A DNA stretch of 64,000 nt, from the NCBI RefSeq assembly GCF_008831285.2, contig NC_045146.1, positions 6,398,972 to 6,462,971 on the forward strand, written 5' to 3'. Positions 11,673 to 22,960 of the stretch are shown piece by piece. Under the pieces are notes generated by a model, which had not been told where the DNA came from, did not search any database, and saw nothing but the letters and a program-made list of their open reading frames with translations. A program made the position numbers and the translations under genes. The DNA is from Nymphaea colorata (taxonomy: Eukaryota > Streptophyta > Magnoliopsida > Nymphaeales > Nymphaeaceae). Numbering within the stretch: position 1 is the stretch's first letter; each line of letters starts with the position of its first letter.

Positions 11673-12633
11673 CTAAGCCACCATGGTGCGGCAGAAATGG
11701 ACCCACACCCGCGTCGACGTGATGTGGGTGCGACCCAGATTCGCACCCAAACCACACCTGCTCAAAGGGGTCGCACCCAAACCGCACTGGTAAGGATACA
11801 GGGCAGTAGGGAGAGGAGAGGGAGTGCGGGAGAGAGGGCATGAGAGCTTGCCTGCCGGAGTGAGAGAGTGCAGATAGAAAGGGAAAGAGACAGAGAGCTC
11901 GGGACAGAGGAAGAGGGACGACTCGAAAGCTTGGGACAGAGGGAGAGGGACAACATGCTTTGGGGGAACAGGGAGAGCAAGGGTGAGGGGGACTGAAGGC
12001 GACACGAAGAGAGGGTGAGTGACGAGCATGGGAGGAAGAGAGTGCAGACAAAGAATGCTCGGGCGAGACAAGGTGAGAAGGAAGGGGGAAACAGATGGGA
12101 GAGAAAAAAAAACCCTAGTTACCCTAATCGCTGCTGCACCGCACTGCCACTGCTTCTTCCTCCACCTTCTTCTCTGCATCGGATGCTCACCTGCAGAATG
12201 AGAGGGCAACGAAAAGGGAGACAAAGAGGAAGAGGAATGAGAGGGCAACGAAAAGGGAAAATGGAGACAAAGAGGAAGAGGAGAAGGGGAACCCACGTCG
12301 GGTCCTAACCCCTATCGGATATTACTTGCCATTGCCCGATCCAGATCAGATATTGAGTCACATATAAACTCCGTGGGATCAGATGTTACTTATTACAGCA
12401 GATATCTAAGTTTGGATATTTGTTTGAATCTCATATAATATTAATATATATTATATATAATGTTTACAATTTTTTGTCATATATATTTATATATATTAAT
12501 ATATTATAATAATAAAATAATAATAATAATAATAAATACCGTCGTCGCACCACCACACCTAAATTTTTTGAGATGTGCTGTACCGGCAACCGCACCAGTA
12601 CCTGCACCCGCACCTCGCACCTAGGTGACATAG
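11673..12633. mobile_element. Non-autonomous hAT-like DNA transposon, 961 bp
   Basis: The ends are imperfect inverted repeats: the left end reads CTAAGCCACCATGGTGCGG and the right end, on the other strand, CTATGTCACCTAGGTGCGAG. The flanks carry an identical 8-bp duplication CAAAAAAA at 11,665-11,672 and 12,634-12,641. Eight-base target duplications with short imperfect inverted ends are the hallmark of the hAT superfamily. The interior is far more GC-rich than its surroundings, with GTGCGACCC/CGCACCC strings near both ends, a GAGAGG-rich purine block (11,800-12,290) and a TA-rich block (12,430-12,535). No transposase is encoded; the 207-codon minus-strand frame inside is low-complexity Ser/Pro/Leu. 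Confidence 0.75.
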
Positions 12634-12779
12634 CAAAAAAATAGCCACAAAAGATTTTTCAACAAGAAAATTTTCTCATCTTTTAAAATTTGAGGGCAAT
12701 TAGTCCACATGTCTATACAATCCAAGTACATACTATTTTTCTAAGTTTTGTGATCATTTCAAGACATAGTTTCTCTAAA

Positions 12780-14640
12780 TCCCATGCTTTGGTGCACATA
12801 GATTTCACAATTCACAAGATTTTTTAATTTTGCACTTCAATGCCTACAACTTTCCAATTTTGCACTTAGGTACACACAAGCTTTCAAATTTCGCACCTTG
12901 GTGTATACATGTTTCTAAATTTTGTACCTCGATGCACACATGGTTTTTCCAATTTCGCACTTTGATTTATACATGTTTTTGAATTTTACACTTTGGTACA
13001 CATAAGTTTTCCAAATTTGGTACAGACAAGCTTGTCATCTTTTGCACATTAGTGCCTACAATTGTTCAAAATTCGCATCTCGGTGCACACAGGTGTTGTT
13101 TGCACTTTAGTGCATTCAAGTTTTCCAACTTCACATTTCAATGCCCACAGGTTTCCCAACACATACAAGTTTTCCAAACTTTGCACTAGGTGTGTACAAG
13201 TTTCCCTTTTTGCAGTTTAGTGTACCTAAGTTCTTTGATTTTTTCACTTCAGTGCATGCATGTTTTCCAAGTTCAAATTTCACACCTCAGTGCATATAGG
13301 TTTTCAAATCTTTCACCTTGGTGCCTACAAGTTTTCTAATTTCGCAACACTGCACTCAAGTCTCCCAATTTCATACAAATTTCATGCTTTTGCATATCAT
13401 TTGCACTTCTGTGCAACCAAATTTCACAAGTGATTTTGTTTTTCAGCAAACCATTTCTATGCTTCGGCTTACCTTTTCTATGCAACTACACACCATTTCT
13501 ATGGTTTGGCGCATAGAAGTTTTCCAAATTTTGTACTTCGGTGCATACGTTTCTCAAATTTCACACATCAGTAAATATAAGTTTTCAAATACAAAGAAGT
13601 TTTCAGGCTTGCACATTAGTTCACATGAGTTTTCCATTCACACACAAGTGCATACAAGTTTTCAATTTTGCGCTTTCATACACTTAATTTTTCACAAGTT
13701 TTCAAACTTTTGTGCTTTTGCACATGATGCCATGCTTCATTGTACCCAAATTTCATAAATTTTCTAAATGATTTTGTGCTTTGGCACAATATTTCTGTGC
13801 TCTAGCATACCATTCCCATGCTTTGGTGTATACACATTTTGCATGAACATGCACTGGGATAAGGTTTTGTGCTTTGGTGCCCCCAAGTGGACATGCCTTG
13901 ATATAAGATTTCTGCCCTTCGGTGCACACAAATAAACGTACTAGCTTACACAAGATCTCAAAACTCCAATGTTCTGGTGTAAGATTTTGTGTTCAACACG
14001 TCCATGTAAATCTGCCTTGGCAAAAGATTTTTGCACTTCAACACACACAAGTAAACGCACCACTGCATGAATTTTCACAGTTCAGCCATACAAATCCCCA
14101 TGTTTTTGTGTAAGATTTTGTGTTTCGGTGCACACTAGCAAACACATTTTGGTATAAAGTTTTGTGCTTCTATGCCCCAAAGTGGACGTGCATTGGCATA
14201 AAGACTTTCATGCTTTGGTGGACACAAGTGACCATACTAGTGTACATACATTTTCAAACTCTTGTATTTTAGCATAAGATTTTCATGCTTTGACGTACAC
14301 AAGTGATTACATCATTGTGTAAGATTTTATGCTTTGGCACACAAGTGCACACACTTCAGCACATGATCTCTCTCTCCAGTGCACATTTTTGCACTTTGGT
14401 GCACATTTTCTTGCTTCAATGTGTACAAATTTTAAATCATCTTTACAAGCATCCACGGGCACATGAGCATACAAGAAGTCATATATGTACGAGACCCACA
14501 AACACCTGTACTCATTTGAGACCCACAAGCATACAAGCACTTGTATTTCAGTGTGAGATTTCTCACTTCGGTGCATATTTTCACAGTTCGGTGCACATTT
14601 TCATGCCTTGGTGCAAACAATCATTTCAAGACTTATAAAT
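12780..14640 (+). repeat. Degenerate minisatellite, units about 30 then about 60 bp
   Basis: Dozens of diverged units built on TTTCGCACTTCGGTGCACACAAG and AAGTTTTCCAA. From about 12,780 to 13,700 the spacing is about 30-35 bp. From about 13,850 to 14,340 a longer form with TGTAAGATTTTGTGCTTCGGTG repeats at about 60 bp. Predicted short proteins across it (for example 13,318-13,758) are repeat translations rich in His, Phe and Ser. The array lies inside the non-coding core of the nested plus-strand element. Confidence 0.85.
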
Positions 14641-16069
14641 GTTTCTTACAAGTTATCATATTGCATCCTACAAACACTTACTGATTTCTGTTTCTTTACA
14701 AGGACAAGAAAATTTCAGCCGATAATTTGATGATTGTCGAAAGGCAAAAGATTTGACAAGAGTATATTATAAGCCATGAACAAAGTTCAAGGAAGCAAAG
14801 GGAATTGAAAGTCTAAGAAATGTCACTCGCTTTGAATTCTTGTAAAAATAGAAGCTCATCAAAATTCAACCAAAAAGCAAAAGGCTAGGTTGACATAGAG
14901 AAAAGTAAGCAAAATATGACAAAATGAGCACTGAGAGATGATCTCGGGGTAAACGTAGTAGTTCTATTGGATCAGTACGTGAGAGTACCAAGTAGGTGCA
15001 AAGTTGATTTATGTCTATTCTATGAAGTTATGTGGTCTATGAACATTTATCTAGTCACATCTTCTAAAGCCTTTTGAGCTCGAGCAAGTAACTCCAATGG
15101 GTGTTCTACACCTAGTACCTTAAGGCCAACTAGTCTGAGAGTTGCGAACCCAAAACCTATTACAAGGCTTCAATAGAAAGCATAATAATCATGACATTGA
15201 ATATGACAAAGCTGCATGGCCATCAAAGAGAAGGAGGTTCAAAGTGGCCTATGGGGTGGCAAGGTAATTCCCCTACAAGTGAAGGTCGGCCTAAAAAAGC
15301 AAGAAAGTAAGAACAATAATGAAAAGAGCCAAAAAAATGGCCAAATTTGAGGAAAATTCAAAACAAGCAAAATGCCTGCCTTTAAAAAAAAAATCATGGT
15401 TGCTCAAGTCAAGAATTATCTGGTGATAAAAACATAGGCTTCTTTTGATTATGAAAGGATTGAGGGTAGTGACAAATCATCACTAAGAAACCTTATGACA
15501 TGGAGAGCAACTTTTTTGGCTTACCATTTGGAAATGAAAGCACAATTGTTTTAGATGGACTTCATAATACTAGCTGCAAATTTTGTCCTTATGGTGAAGG
15601 AAGTCATACAAGTCCTTATAAGGTACAAGAGATACAAGCAAAGGCGATTTCTCAAATTTAACAGGCATTTCACAAACATTTCACAAGCACTCACAATTTG
15701 ATGTGAGATTTCCATGCTGTGGTGCACATAAGAATTTTACAAGCACTCATAGTTTGATGTGAGATTTCTACACTTTGGTACACACAAACATTCCACAAAC
15801 ATGTATGTTAGATTTTCGTGCTCACAAGCATACATGTACATGCATTCCATTGAATGAATTTCACAAACATTTCACAAGCACTCACATTTATGTAAGATTT
15901 CTGCCTCGAACATGCACAAGCATACAAACTCAAGCATTCCAATGCATAAATTTCACAAGTCAACAAATATTTTACAAGAACTCACATTTATGTAGGATTT
16001 TCATACTTCGATGCACTTAATCATAGAAGTACATGCACTCCAATGCATAAATTTCATAAGCATTTTTAC
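14641..16069 (+). other. Non-coding core of nested element with dispersed repeat phrases
   Basis: No gene is recognised. 15,000-15,300 is an inverted match to 3,900-4,190. 15,660-16,060 returns to a repeat built on TTTCACAAGCACTCACA..TTTGATGTGAGATTTC and a GTACATGCATTCCAATGCATAAATTTCAC phrase recurring near 15,837, 15,930 and 16,031. Confidence 0.5.
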
Positions 16070-16540
16070 ATGCACTGCACCAGTGTTCACACTGGGGCAT
16101 CTTTTTATTTGCTTGAGCGCTAGAGACCTTGAACTTGTGCTTCATGATTTGAACAACTTGGAAATCGTTTTAAAAGCTATCAACTTTTTCCTTATAACTG
16201 AGGCATCTCTATCTATGAGCCATATTTTGATCAATATTTTTGGAACAAAGATCTTTCACAATGTTAAACCAGTCTATAGACTGGGGCATTTCCATTTGAA
16301 GACATGCTTTTCAACAAGCCTTTTAAAACAATCACCTTTCATGATGTCATCTCAATGCACACATTGGGACATCTTTTGAACAAGTCTTCGCTCAAGCACA
16401 ATTCTGACCATGCATCATGAACTAGTAGCATTCACAAGCATCTCAAAATAAGCATCTTTCAAACTATGTTTGATCCAAACACGTATCTCTCACCAAGTCA
16501 CACCAGTGTTCACACTAGGGCATCTGTTACTATGAAGAAG
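16070..16540 (+). repeat. Degenerate tandem repeat with a GGGGCATCTTT core
   Basis: CAGTGTTCACACTGGGGCATC at 16,080, with relatives near 16,270 (CAGTCTATAGACTGGGGCAT), 16,353 (CAATGCACACATTGGGACATC) and 16,501 (CAGTGTTCACACTAGGGCATC). Each unit contains a small inverted repeat such as CAGTGT..ACACTG around its centre. It is the opposite-strand relative of the array at 3,120-3,430 and again lies close to the 3' LTR side of its element. Confidence 0.65.
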
Positions 16541-16599
16541 GCTTTGAACAAGTATTTTGAAACAAACACCTTTCAAGTGGAAACTTAATCCTCTGGATT

Positions 16600-19500
16600 C
16601 GTTTCAAATGCTTCAATCCAAATCCAGATCAAAATCTAATGATTCATATTTAAATTAACTGAATTTCAAACAGTTTAAGTTAAACTCTAAGATTTGGTAG
16701 TGATTTTCAAAATCAATCGGATTTTTTCAAATAAATCTAAATCAATTCTACAAAAATTGTGAATTTCATTCACTTGCAAGGAATGTCAAGCAAATTTGGT
16801 GCTGAATTAAAAATATTCCAAAATTTTCATAATTTTCAAGAGATGCTTAATTGATTCTAAAATCAATTTTAATACATTTTTAAAACAATTTTCAAGGATT
16901 TTGAAATAAATTGGATAAACTTTCAAATAATTTCAGGTCAAATTTTAAAAATGTCTAAAAACGTTTTGAAGTGAATCTCAAAAGTTTAAAATAAAATTCA
17001 ATGAATTTTAAGTCAATTTCATTTCATTTTGATTTTAAAGAAAAATTTGAACTGATCAATTGTAATTTTGTAAATTTTTAAAGTTTTAAATTTCCTATTT
17101 TACCCCTTCCATTTTTCTTTTTTGTCCTTTTTTCCCATTTTCTTTCTCTCTACGATTCCTCTCTCTCTCCTTCATCGCACTCTCCTACTCTCTTCCATTC
17201 TCTCTCGCTCCCCTTTTCCATCTTGGCCATCTCCTTCCCTTCTTTCCTTCTTTCCTTCCATTAGCTATTCAGCTCTCTGTTATTTCTCTTCGTCTCCTCC
17301 ACCACTATCGCAATTCACTGTTGATGCCATGGCCTTCCTCTTCTGCAGAAGTATCAGCCACCCACCGGCATCCCATGTTGCGTCGGTCGTGGACCAGACA
17401 ACCTCCCATCATCCCAAGTAAATACTTTTTCTCAATTCATTTTGCAATGTGTTGTTCATTGTCTTGATCTCTTCCTATAGCACCCTCTCGCATGGGCATT
17501 TCATCATTTTCTTTTCATTATTTCCTTTCTTGTTCACAATAAATCTGTTGTGCATATTTTACTGAGTTGTGTTACTCACATAAATTATTTGTATTGGGAC
17601 ACATCAATTTTGATTGTTTGTGTGTGGTCCAAATAGCCCTTCCCCTAAAGAATAATAAATGGCCGACACAAATTCTCAATATTTGGATTCAATCGCGTGT
17701 ATGATTTGATTCAGAATAGGTACACGCGTTCTTGAGTGAGATTTGGCGGCAATTTGGAAAATTTATATTTGAGCTTTTGCTTTGGGTTCTTGTCTGGCTG
17801 AGTAGCGTGGTTTGTAAGTCCTTAATGATTGTGAAATACCCTAATTAATTCTCAATGTCTGGCTATTTCTGTTTGAATGTATGGTTGTGAAATACCCTAA
17901 TATCGATCTGTGTGCCACTAGATGGAGAGAAATCTTGGGTTGGCGTCTCCGGGATGAAGTGAGGAAGTGACCAAGTTCTCCTCTCCAAACACCTCTTTAG
18001 TTCAAAGCTCTCTCTTTCAATAGATTCAAGCCAGACCTGAAGCGACATTAACAATGTTTTCAATTGTTTTCAAATCCATCTCAATTTTAAAACTCAATCT
18101 GATTTTCAAGATCATATATAATCTTATTTCATTAAATAACTCCAATTTTCCAAACCCCCATTTTAAGGTCCAAAAAGTCAGTTTCTAAAATCCAAATCTG
18201 AGAAGATCCAATTCATGACCATTTCATTAAACCAAAATTTTCAAATTAATATCTAAATTAATTCCCGAAATTCATAATACATTTTTTCAGTCCATGTTTA
18301 AAAGGACCAATTTTTAATACATTTCCAAATCTCATAAAGTGGTTCTCAAATTAAAATGGATTCCATACTCAATCAAGTTATATACGGATTCAAATAAATT
18401 AGATTTCAAATTTTAACCCAAGTTCAATCCAAATTCCTATATTAAACTCAGAGACCAAAACTCACTTGCAAACAAGCAGCCTTTCAAATCCATACCCAAA
18501 TGATTTCAATCCAGATATAAACCCAATAAAAACATATTCCCATGTGCAGAACTTATCTTCAACAAATTAGATTTCCAATTGGCATCCAAACTGATCACAT
18601 CCAAAATAATAGGGTTTTCAAATTAATTTCTAAAAACCAACGACAGTTATGTGTGTGGATTGTGCTTACGGCCCTAAAATGTCATCGAGCTGCCTCAAGT
18701 AACCAACATCGTTTTTTCATTTCTGATGCGTTTCTTTCATTTTTCAAATTAGAATCCATCCAATTCTCGAGAGAATTTAATGCATCCATTTCTCCTTTTC
18801 TATTTCAATTTTATAATTAGTTACCTTCTGCTTTTGCATTTTGCATAATAGATTGTATTACACATTTATTTCAACATACACCTGGATCACCCTGCACCAA
18901 CGTGCACCCACTATTTGAAACCAGACTAGGCTAGTCTACTAACATTACTTGTGGCATTAGTCCAGGTATGTGAAAACCTGAATCTAATATGGTCCTTACG
19001 TGAGAATCATTTCAAAATCTAGTTTTCTCTAAATTCTTTTCAAAGTCAACTTCTTTAAATGATCTAAAAAACCATAGGTCATATAGGCATAGAATCCAAA
19101 CCTAGTTCAGTTCTATAATACCTAACCCAGACCGGCCTTGGAGCCCACTACTTGTGAACCTAGTCCCATGGCCTAGATCTAGTCAATTTCCTCAATATCC
19201 ATCTACACAAGTCGAATTAAGATTATATTTTGTTTCATATGGTTTGACAGGAATCAAACATATTCACCACAATCCAAACTATCTATAGGTAGGTTCAAAC
19301 CCAGCTTTGGCAGACCGAACTCAATCCTTGGGCTGACCTAGCCCTAGTCATCAAAATCCTGGATTTCAGTCAGATTTGATCTTAAAGATATATTATCATG
19401 AATATGGATTTAAACCTCAAGAATCACAATGATAGGTTATAAATTTCAGCTAATGGATCTTAGAGTATGAATTTCAGATTATAGATTTCAGAGTTTGAAT

Positions 19501-20297
19501 CTTGGATTTTGGATCTCAAACCATAAATTTTGGATCTCAGATCTCAAGTCTTGGATTTTGGATCAAACTTCACACAATGAACTTTGGTTTATAATCCTTA
19601 GATCAATTTCCATAGAATCATGCCCAGGATTTGAGACCACGGCAATCATCAAATTTGGATCTATTCTCTTATAATTTGAATATTGAAATATCAATCATGA
19701 ATGCAAGATCAAATTTATTGGACTTTTGACCATGGACTCTAGATCATTAAACCTCCTGATATGATATATTTTAGATTCTACGACATCTCCTATTTCAATT
19801 TAGAACAGAAACTACATAAATTTATTAGATCAAGATTATAATTCTTGGACTTAGATTCAGTTTTCTCCTAATATCTCCATGTCCTACACCCAAATACTAG
19901 TAGAGACTGCATTCCAGATCTATATGAACTAGCTTTGCATGCATCTTATTAGGTTTAGGATACTGATTTGCCTTGATCTGTGAGGATCCAGACATGAACA
20001 GACATCAAGGTTTAATTTTTGTTAATTAGTCTATTTTTGAGATCTATTTAGATTTTCAAACGAAGGGACATTTGCATTACATAGGTTTGGGATAACATTT
20101 AGACTTACAAAATGAAATATTTTAGTCTAGTGCATGGTCTGATTACTGCTGGTAAAGGCACTAAGAATGGTCAAACTTCATACCAACATGTTGTGTCTTG
20201 TCTCTCGAAATCCAGCACAAAGAATGGAGGCAAATATAAGTAAACAAGTCCAATTTATTAAGATTTGCATATAATATTGAAAAATTTTATTTGTACA
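16600..20297 (+). mobile_element. Right long direct repeat (3' LTR-like) of nested plus-strand element
   Basis: From 17,424 to 20,297 it aligns with 7,862-10,324. The part 16,600-17,423 has no counterpart on the left; it is AT-rich, then becomes strongly pyrimidine-rich (17,100-17,300), like a plant transcript leader. The repeat ends in TGTACA at 20,297, and from the next bases the minus strand reads as gypsy integrase, so the element seems to have landed in, or truncated, that pol gene. A 99-codon plus-strand frame (17,122-17,421) comes from the pyrimidine-rich leader and is not recognised. Confidence 0.55.
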
Positions 20298-21330
20298 TGG
20301 GTTCCCACTTTCCTCAGGGGTGATGTCTCCATGCAATGGTTGATTTGAGCACAAGGCATTCACTTTGATTTTTCTCTCGATGATTGTCTTAGCATAATGT
20401 TTGGCTACTGTCTAGCAATATGCTTTAGCGTGTTTTGCAGCTTCCAATCTTTTCCCTTTGAAAATATCTAATTGCAATATTATCTGCTGCTGATACTGAT
20501 CCACAGGCAATTCTGTGACTGCGGCAAATTTGGATGTTGCCTTTTGCACATGAAGTGCGTACACCACATTTGTCCCATACACTAACTCCATAGGAGTTGC
20601 ATTCATAGAAGTTCTAACAGTTGCCCTATAGGCCCATAATGCATCATGAATCTTCTCATGCTATTCTCGGCCTAACTCAGCCATCCATTTTTAATTCTAA
20701 TCAATATCTTGTTTGTGGCTTTTGTCTAGAGTTTACCTTGTGATAGTATGGTGCTAAAAAGTGATGCTTGATCTTAAGTTTGGCATAGAAATATCGCGTA
20801 CATCTATTTTTAAAGTGTGCCCCACTATTTGAGATGATATCATGAGGTATTGTGAAACTAATATTATTGTGAAGTGAAAGCCACCACGTTGCCTACCTTC
20901 CATTGTTTTGAGAGTGATGGTTTCTACCCACTTGATGAAGTATTTAGTGGCTGCAAGAAAGTATTGATGGTTGGATGCAAAAAAATTGATGAGAGCTACA
21001 ATATCAAATGCCTATTTTTAAAAAGGCTATAGTGAGACTACCGAGTGTAAATATGTAGCTGGTGCATGAATGAAGTCTGCATGCATGTAGCATTTGAAGA
21101 ACTTCTTGACATATTTGTGACAATCTTGCTGCATAGTTAGCCAATAATAGCCTGCCCAAATCAATTACTTAGTTAGAGTTTGGTAGCTTGCATTGCCACC
21201 ACAGATTCATTTCTGTGCTTCTTTGATTACTTCTAGTGCTCTCTAAGCATCTGCAATATTAGGCACTGAAGTCATTCATGTATAAAATTTTACCGAATAT
21301 GAAACATCGACTAAAGATTCTTTGGGCGGC
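20298..21330 (-). pseudogene. Ty3/gypsy integrase remnant
   Basis: On the minus strand, in broken frames, the integrase order is visible: CHKYVKKFFKC and HADFIHAPA (zinc-binding side and start of the core), then YFLAATKYFIKWVET, the usual Y-F-T-K-W-V-E signature of the catalytic core, then a decayed SQIVGHTLK stretch where the family has a DNG motif, and at the C-terminus TPMELVYGTNVVYALHVQ, EKRLEA-like GKRLEAAKHAKAY and GDITPEESG. The second catalytic Asp is lost in the frame read. Several stops and frameshifts are present. Integrase inserts retroelement cDNA into the genome; this copy cannot. The family fits Tat-type gypsy elements because a second RNase H lies just upstream. Confidence 0.88.
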
Positions 21331-21489
21331 TGACCACTCTTTTTTAGGCATATTAGGAGGAAAGTCCCCTATTTCCAAGTAGTTCTTTATCTATCTTTTG
21401 ATGCCATGGTGATTTATGTGCATAAAACTGCTATATCTATTTTGACATTTCATAGGCTAATTTGGTCAGCCTTCCGATCTCAAAGGCTC

Positions 21490-21720
21490 TGCATGGTTCA
21501 GATTTCTTGAAGGTGATAATGGAGCCTAGGCAGATCGTTCACTTTCCATTCTTCATTGACTTGATTCATAATAAGAAAAATACCACCACAAACATGAAGT
21601 CTTTTCACATTGAATTCTACCAATATTTTAAGGCCTTGAATAAAAGCTTCGTATTCTGGCATGTTGTGTGTGCAGACAAATTCTAGCCTTAAGGTGATAG
21701 TAGAAGGACTCATATTTCTA
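21490..21720 (-). pseudogene. Second (archaeal-type) RNase H remnant of Tat-lineage gypsy element
   Basis: The 71-codon frame reads RLEFVCTHNMPEYEAFIQGL then KRLHVCGGIFLIMNQVNEEW, matching the additional RNase H that Tat elements carry between RT-RNase H and integrase (usual form L-F-x-C-T-N-N-x-A-E-Y-E-A then L-x-V-x-G-D-S-x-L-I-x-x-Q). The GDS Asp expected of the active site reads GGI, so this copy is catalytically dead even before its truncation. It lies in correct order between the RNase H at 22,044 and the integrase. Confidence 0.85.
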
Positions 21721-22043
21721 TTCTCGTCATATTCTTAGATCCGTTGAAAAACAAGGTCCACATTGCATAGACTTTACATGTAAGATGTGTGCATTAGGGA
21801 AACTGCCTCTGCTTTGAGTTTTTCTGTCAAGGAAAAATCGACTAGTTGATCTGCTCTTCCATGTCCTTTTATGGACTTTTGAGGCATCTATTCCATATTA
21901 TACTGCATGAGCACTTGCATTTGAAGTTTTGGCCATTGAGAAATGGTTGTTTCATAATGTATTTCAGGGAATGCAATCAAGAGATCACCTTAACTTCACA
22001 TGATAGAAGGTAGTGCTCGACTTTCTGACATGTACAAGTTTTT

Positions 22044-22960
22044 TCATTGTGAATATGACTTTTCATGCTGCATAAAGGTCATGCTTACGTAGGATATTAT
22101 GTGCTTAATTTTGCCCCATTGTTCATATTGAGCTGAAAAATCTGCACAAGCTGAGTCATTCATAGAGACATATAATAAAAGTGGTTTTTGAAATATTGGC
22201 CAAAGAGTAAGCAAATTCAACATGTACTGTTTGACACATTCCAAAGACTACTGATATTGTGGGCCCTACTCAAATTTGACCTTTTTTTTGAGAAGATGGT
22301 TGAATAACTCACATTTGACTGCCAAGTTTGAGATGAATCTTTTGATTGTTTGAATTCTTCCATGCAAGCTTTTGAGTTCCTTAAGGGTCCTTAGGGCAGA
22401 CATGTTTATTATATTCTTAGTTTTTTTTCAATCTACTTTAATTCCTTAATTACTAACCAAATAACCAAGAAATTTTTTTGTTTCAATATTGAATACACAT
22501 TTTTGCAGATTACATTTCTATTGGTACTAAATCAATATGCCAAACACCTGCTTGTGGACATCAAAGAGACTGTTCGAGTTTTGTACTAATGTCTATCAAT
22601 ATATCAATATTTTGTAATGGATAATCATCTTTAGCATGAATCTATTGAGAAATCTTTTAACCATTCTTTGACCTTGTCCTTAACTCTAGGGTCTAACTTC
22701 CTTAATTTTTGCTTCACTGGCTTGCTCCTCGGTTTCAAAATTAGTTTGTGTTATCCCAGCTTTGGATATAACCTTGTCATGTCCTTATAGGTCCAAGCAA
22801 ATAAGGTTTTGTATTTTTCAAGTTATTTGATGAATTTTTCTTCTTCCTCAACATCAAGGTTCTTATCAATCTGAATCATTTTGGGAGCTTTCTCTATCCC
22901 GATGTTAATTCCTTTGGTGGGATCATTGAGGATCTTTTTTTTTTCAGTTATGCCAATTCT
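22044..22960 (-). pseudogene. Ty3/gypsy reverse transcriptase and RNase H remnant
   Basis: Read right to left on the minus strand: INIGIEKAPKMIQI (pre-RT linker), LEKYKTLFAWTYKDM, then KPVKQKLRKLDPRVKDKVKE (RT N-terminus), KDDYPLQNIDILID, then KCVFNIETKKFLGYLVS, LRTLKELKSLHGRIQTIKRF (RT thumb) and KPLLLYVSMNDSACADFSAQ..YVSMTFMQHEKSYS (RNase H). The palm with its YVDD active site is missing: the text jumps from NIDILID to the pre-KCVF helix within about 100 bp. Stops break the frame throughout. Normal function is copying element RNA to DNA; this is a dead relic. Confidence 0.92.

Noticed and set aside
11673-12296. 207-codon minus-strand reading frame, the second longest in the window
   Set aside because: Composition is almost only Ser, Pro, Leu and Phe from GAGAGG-type purine repeats; overlapping frames on both strands look the same. 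It lies inside the hAT-like element and has no domain.
12780-14640. Short regularly spaced repeats considered as a CRISPR array
   Set aside because: Units are degenerate, spacers are not unique sequences, and the context is a plant retroelement; it is a minisatellite.
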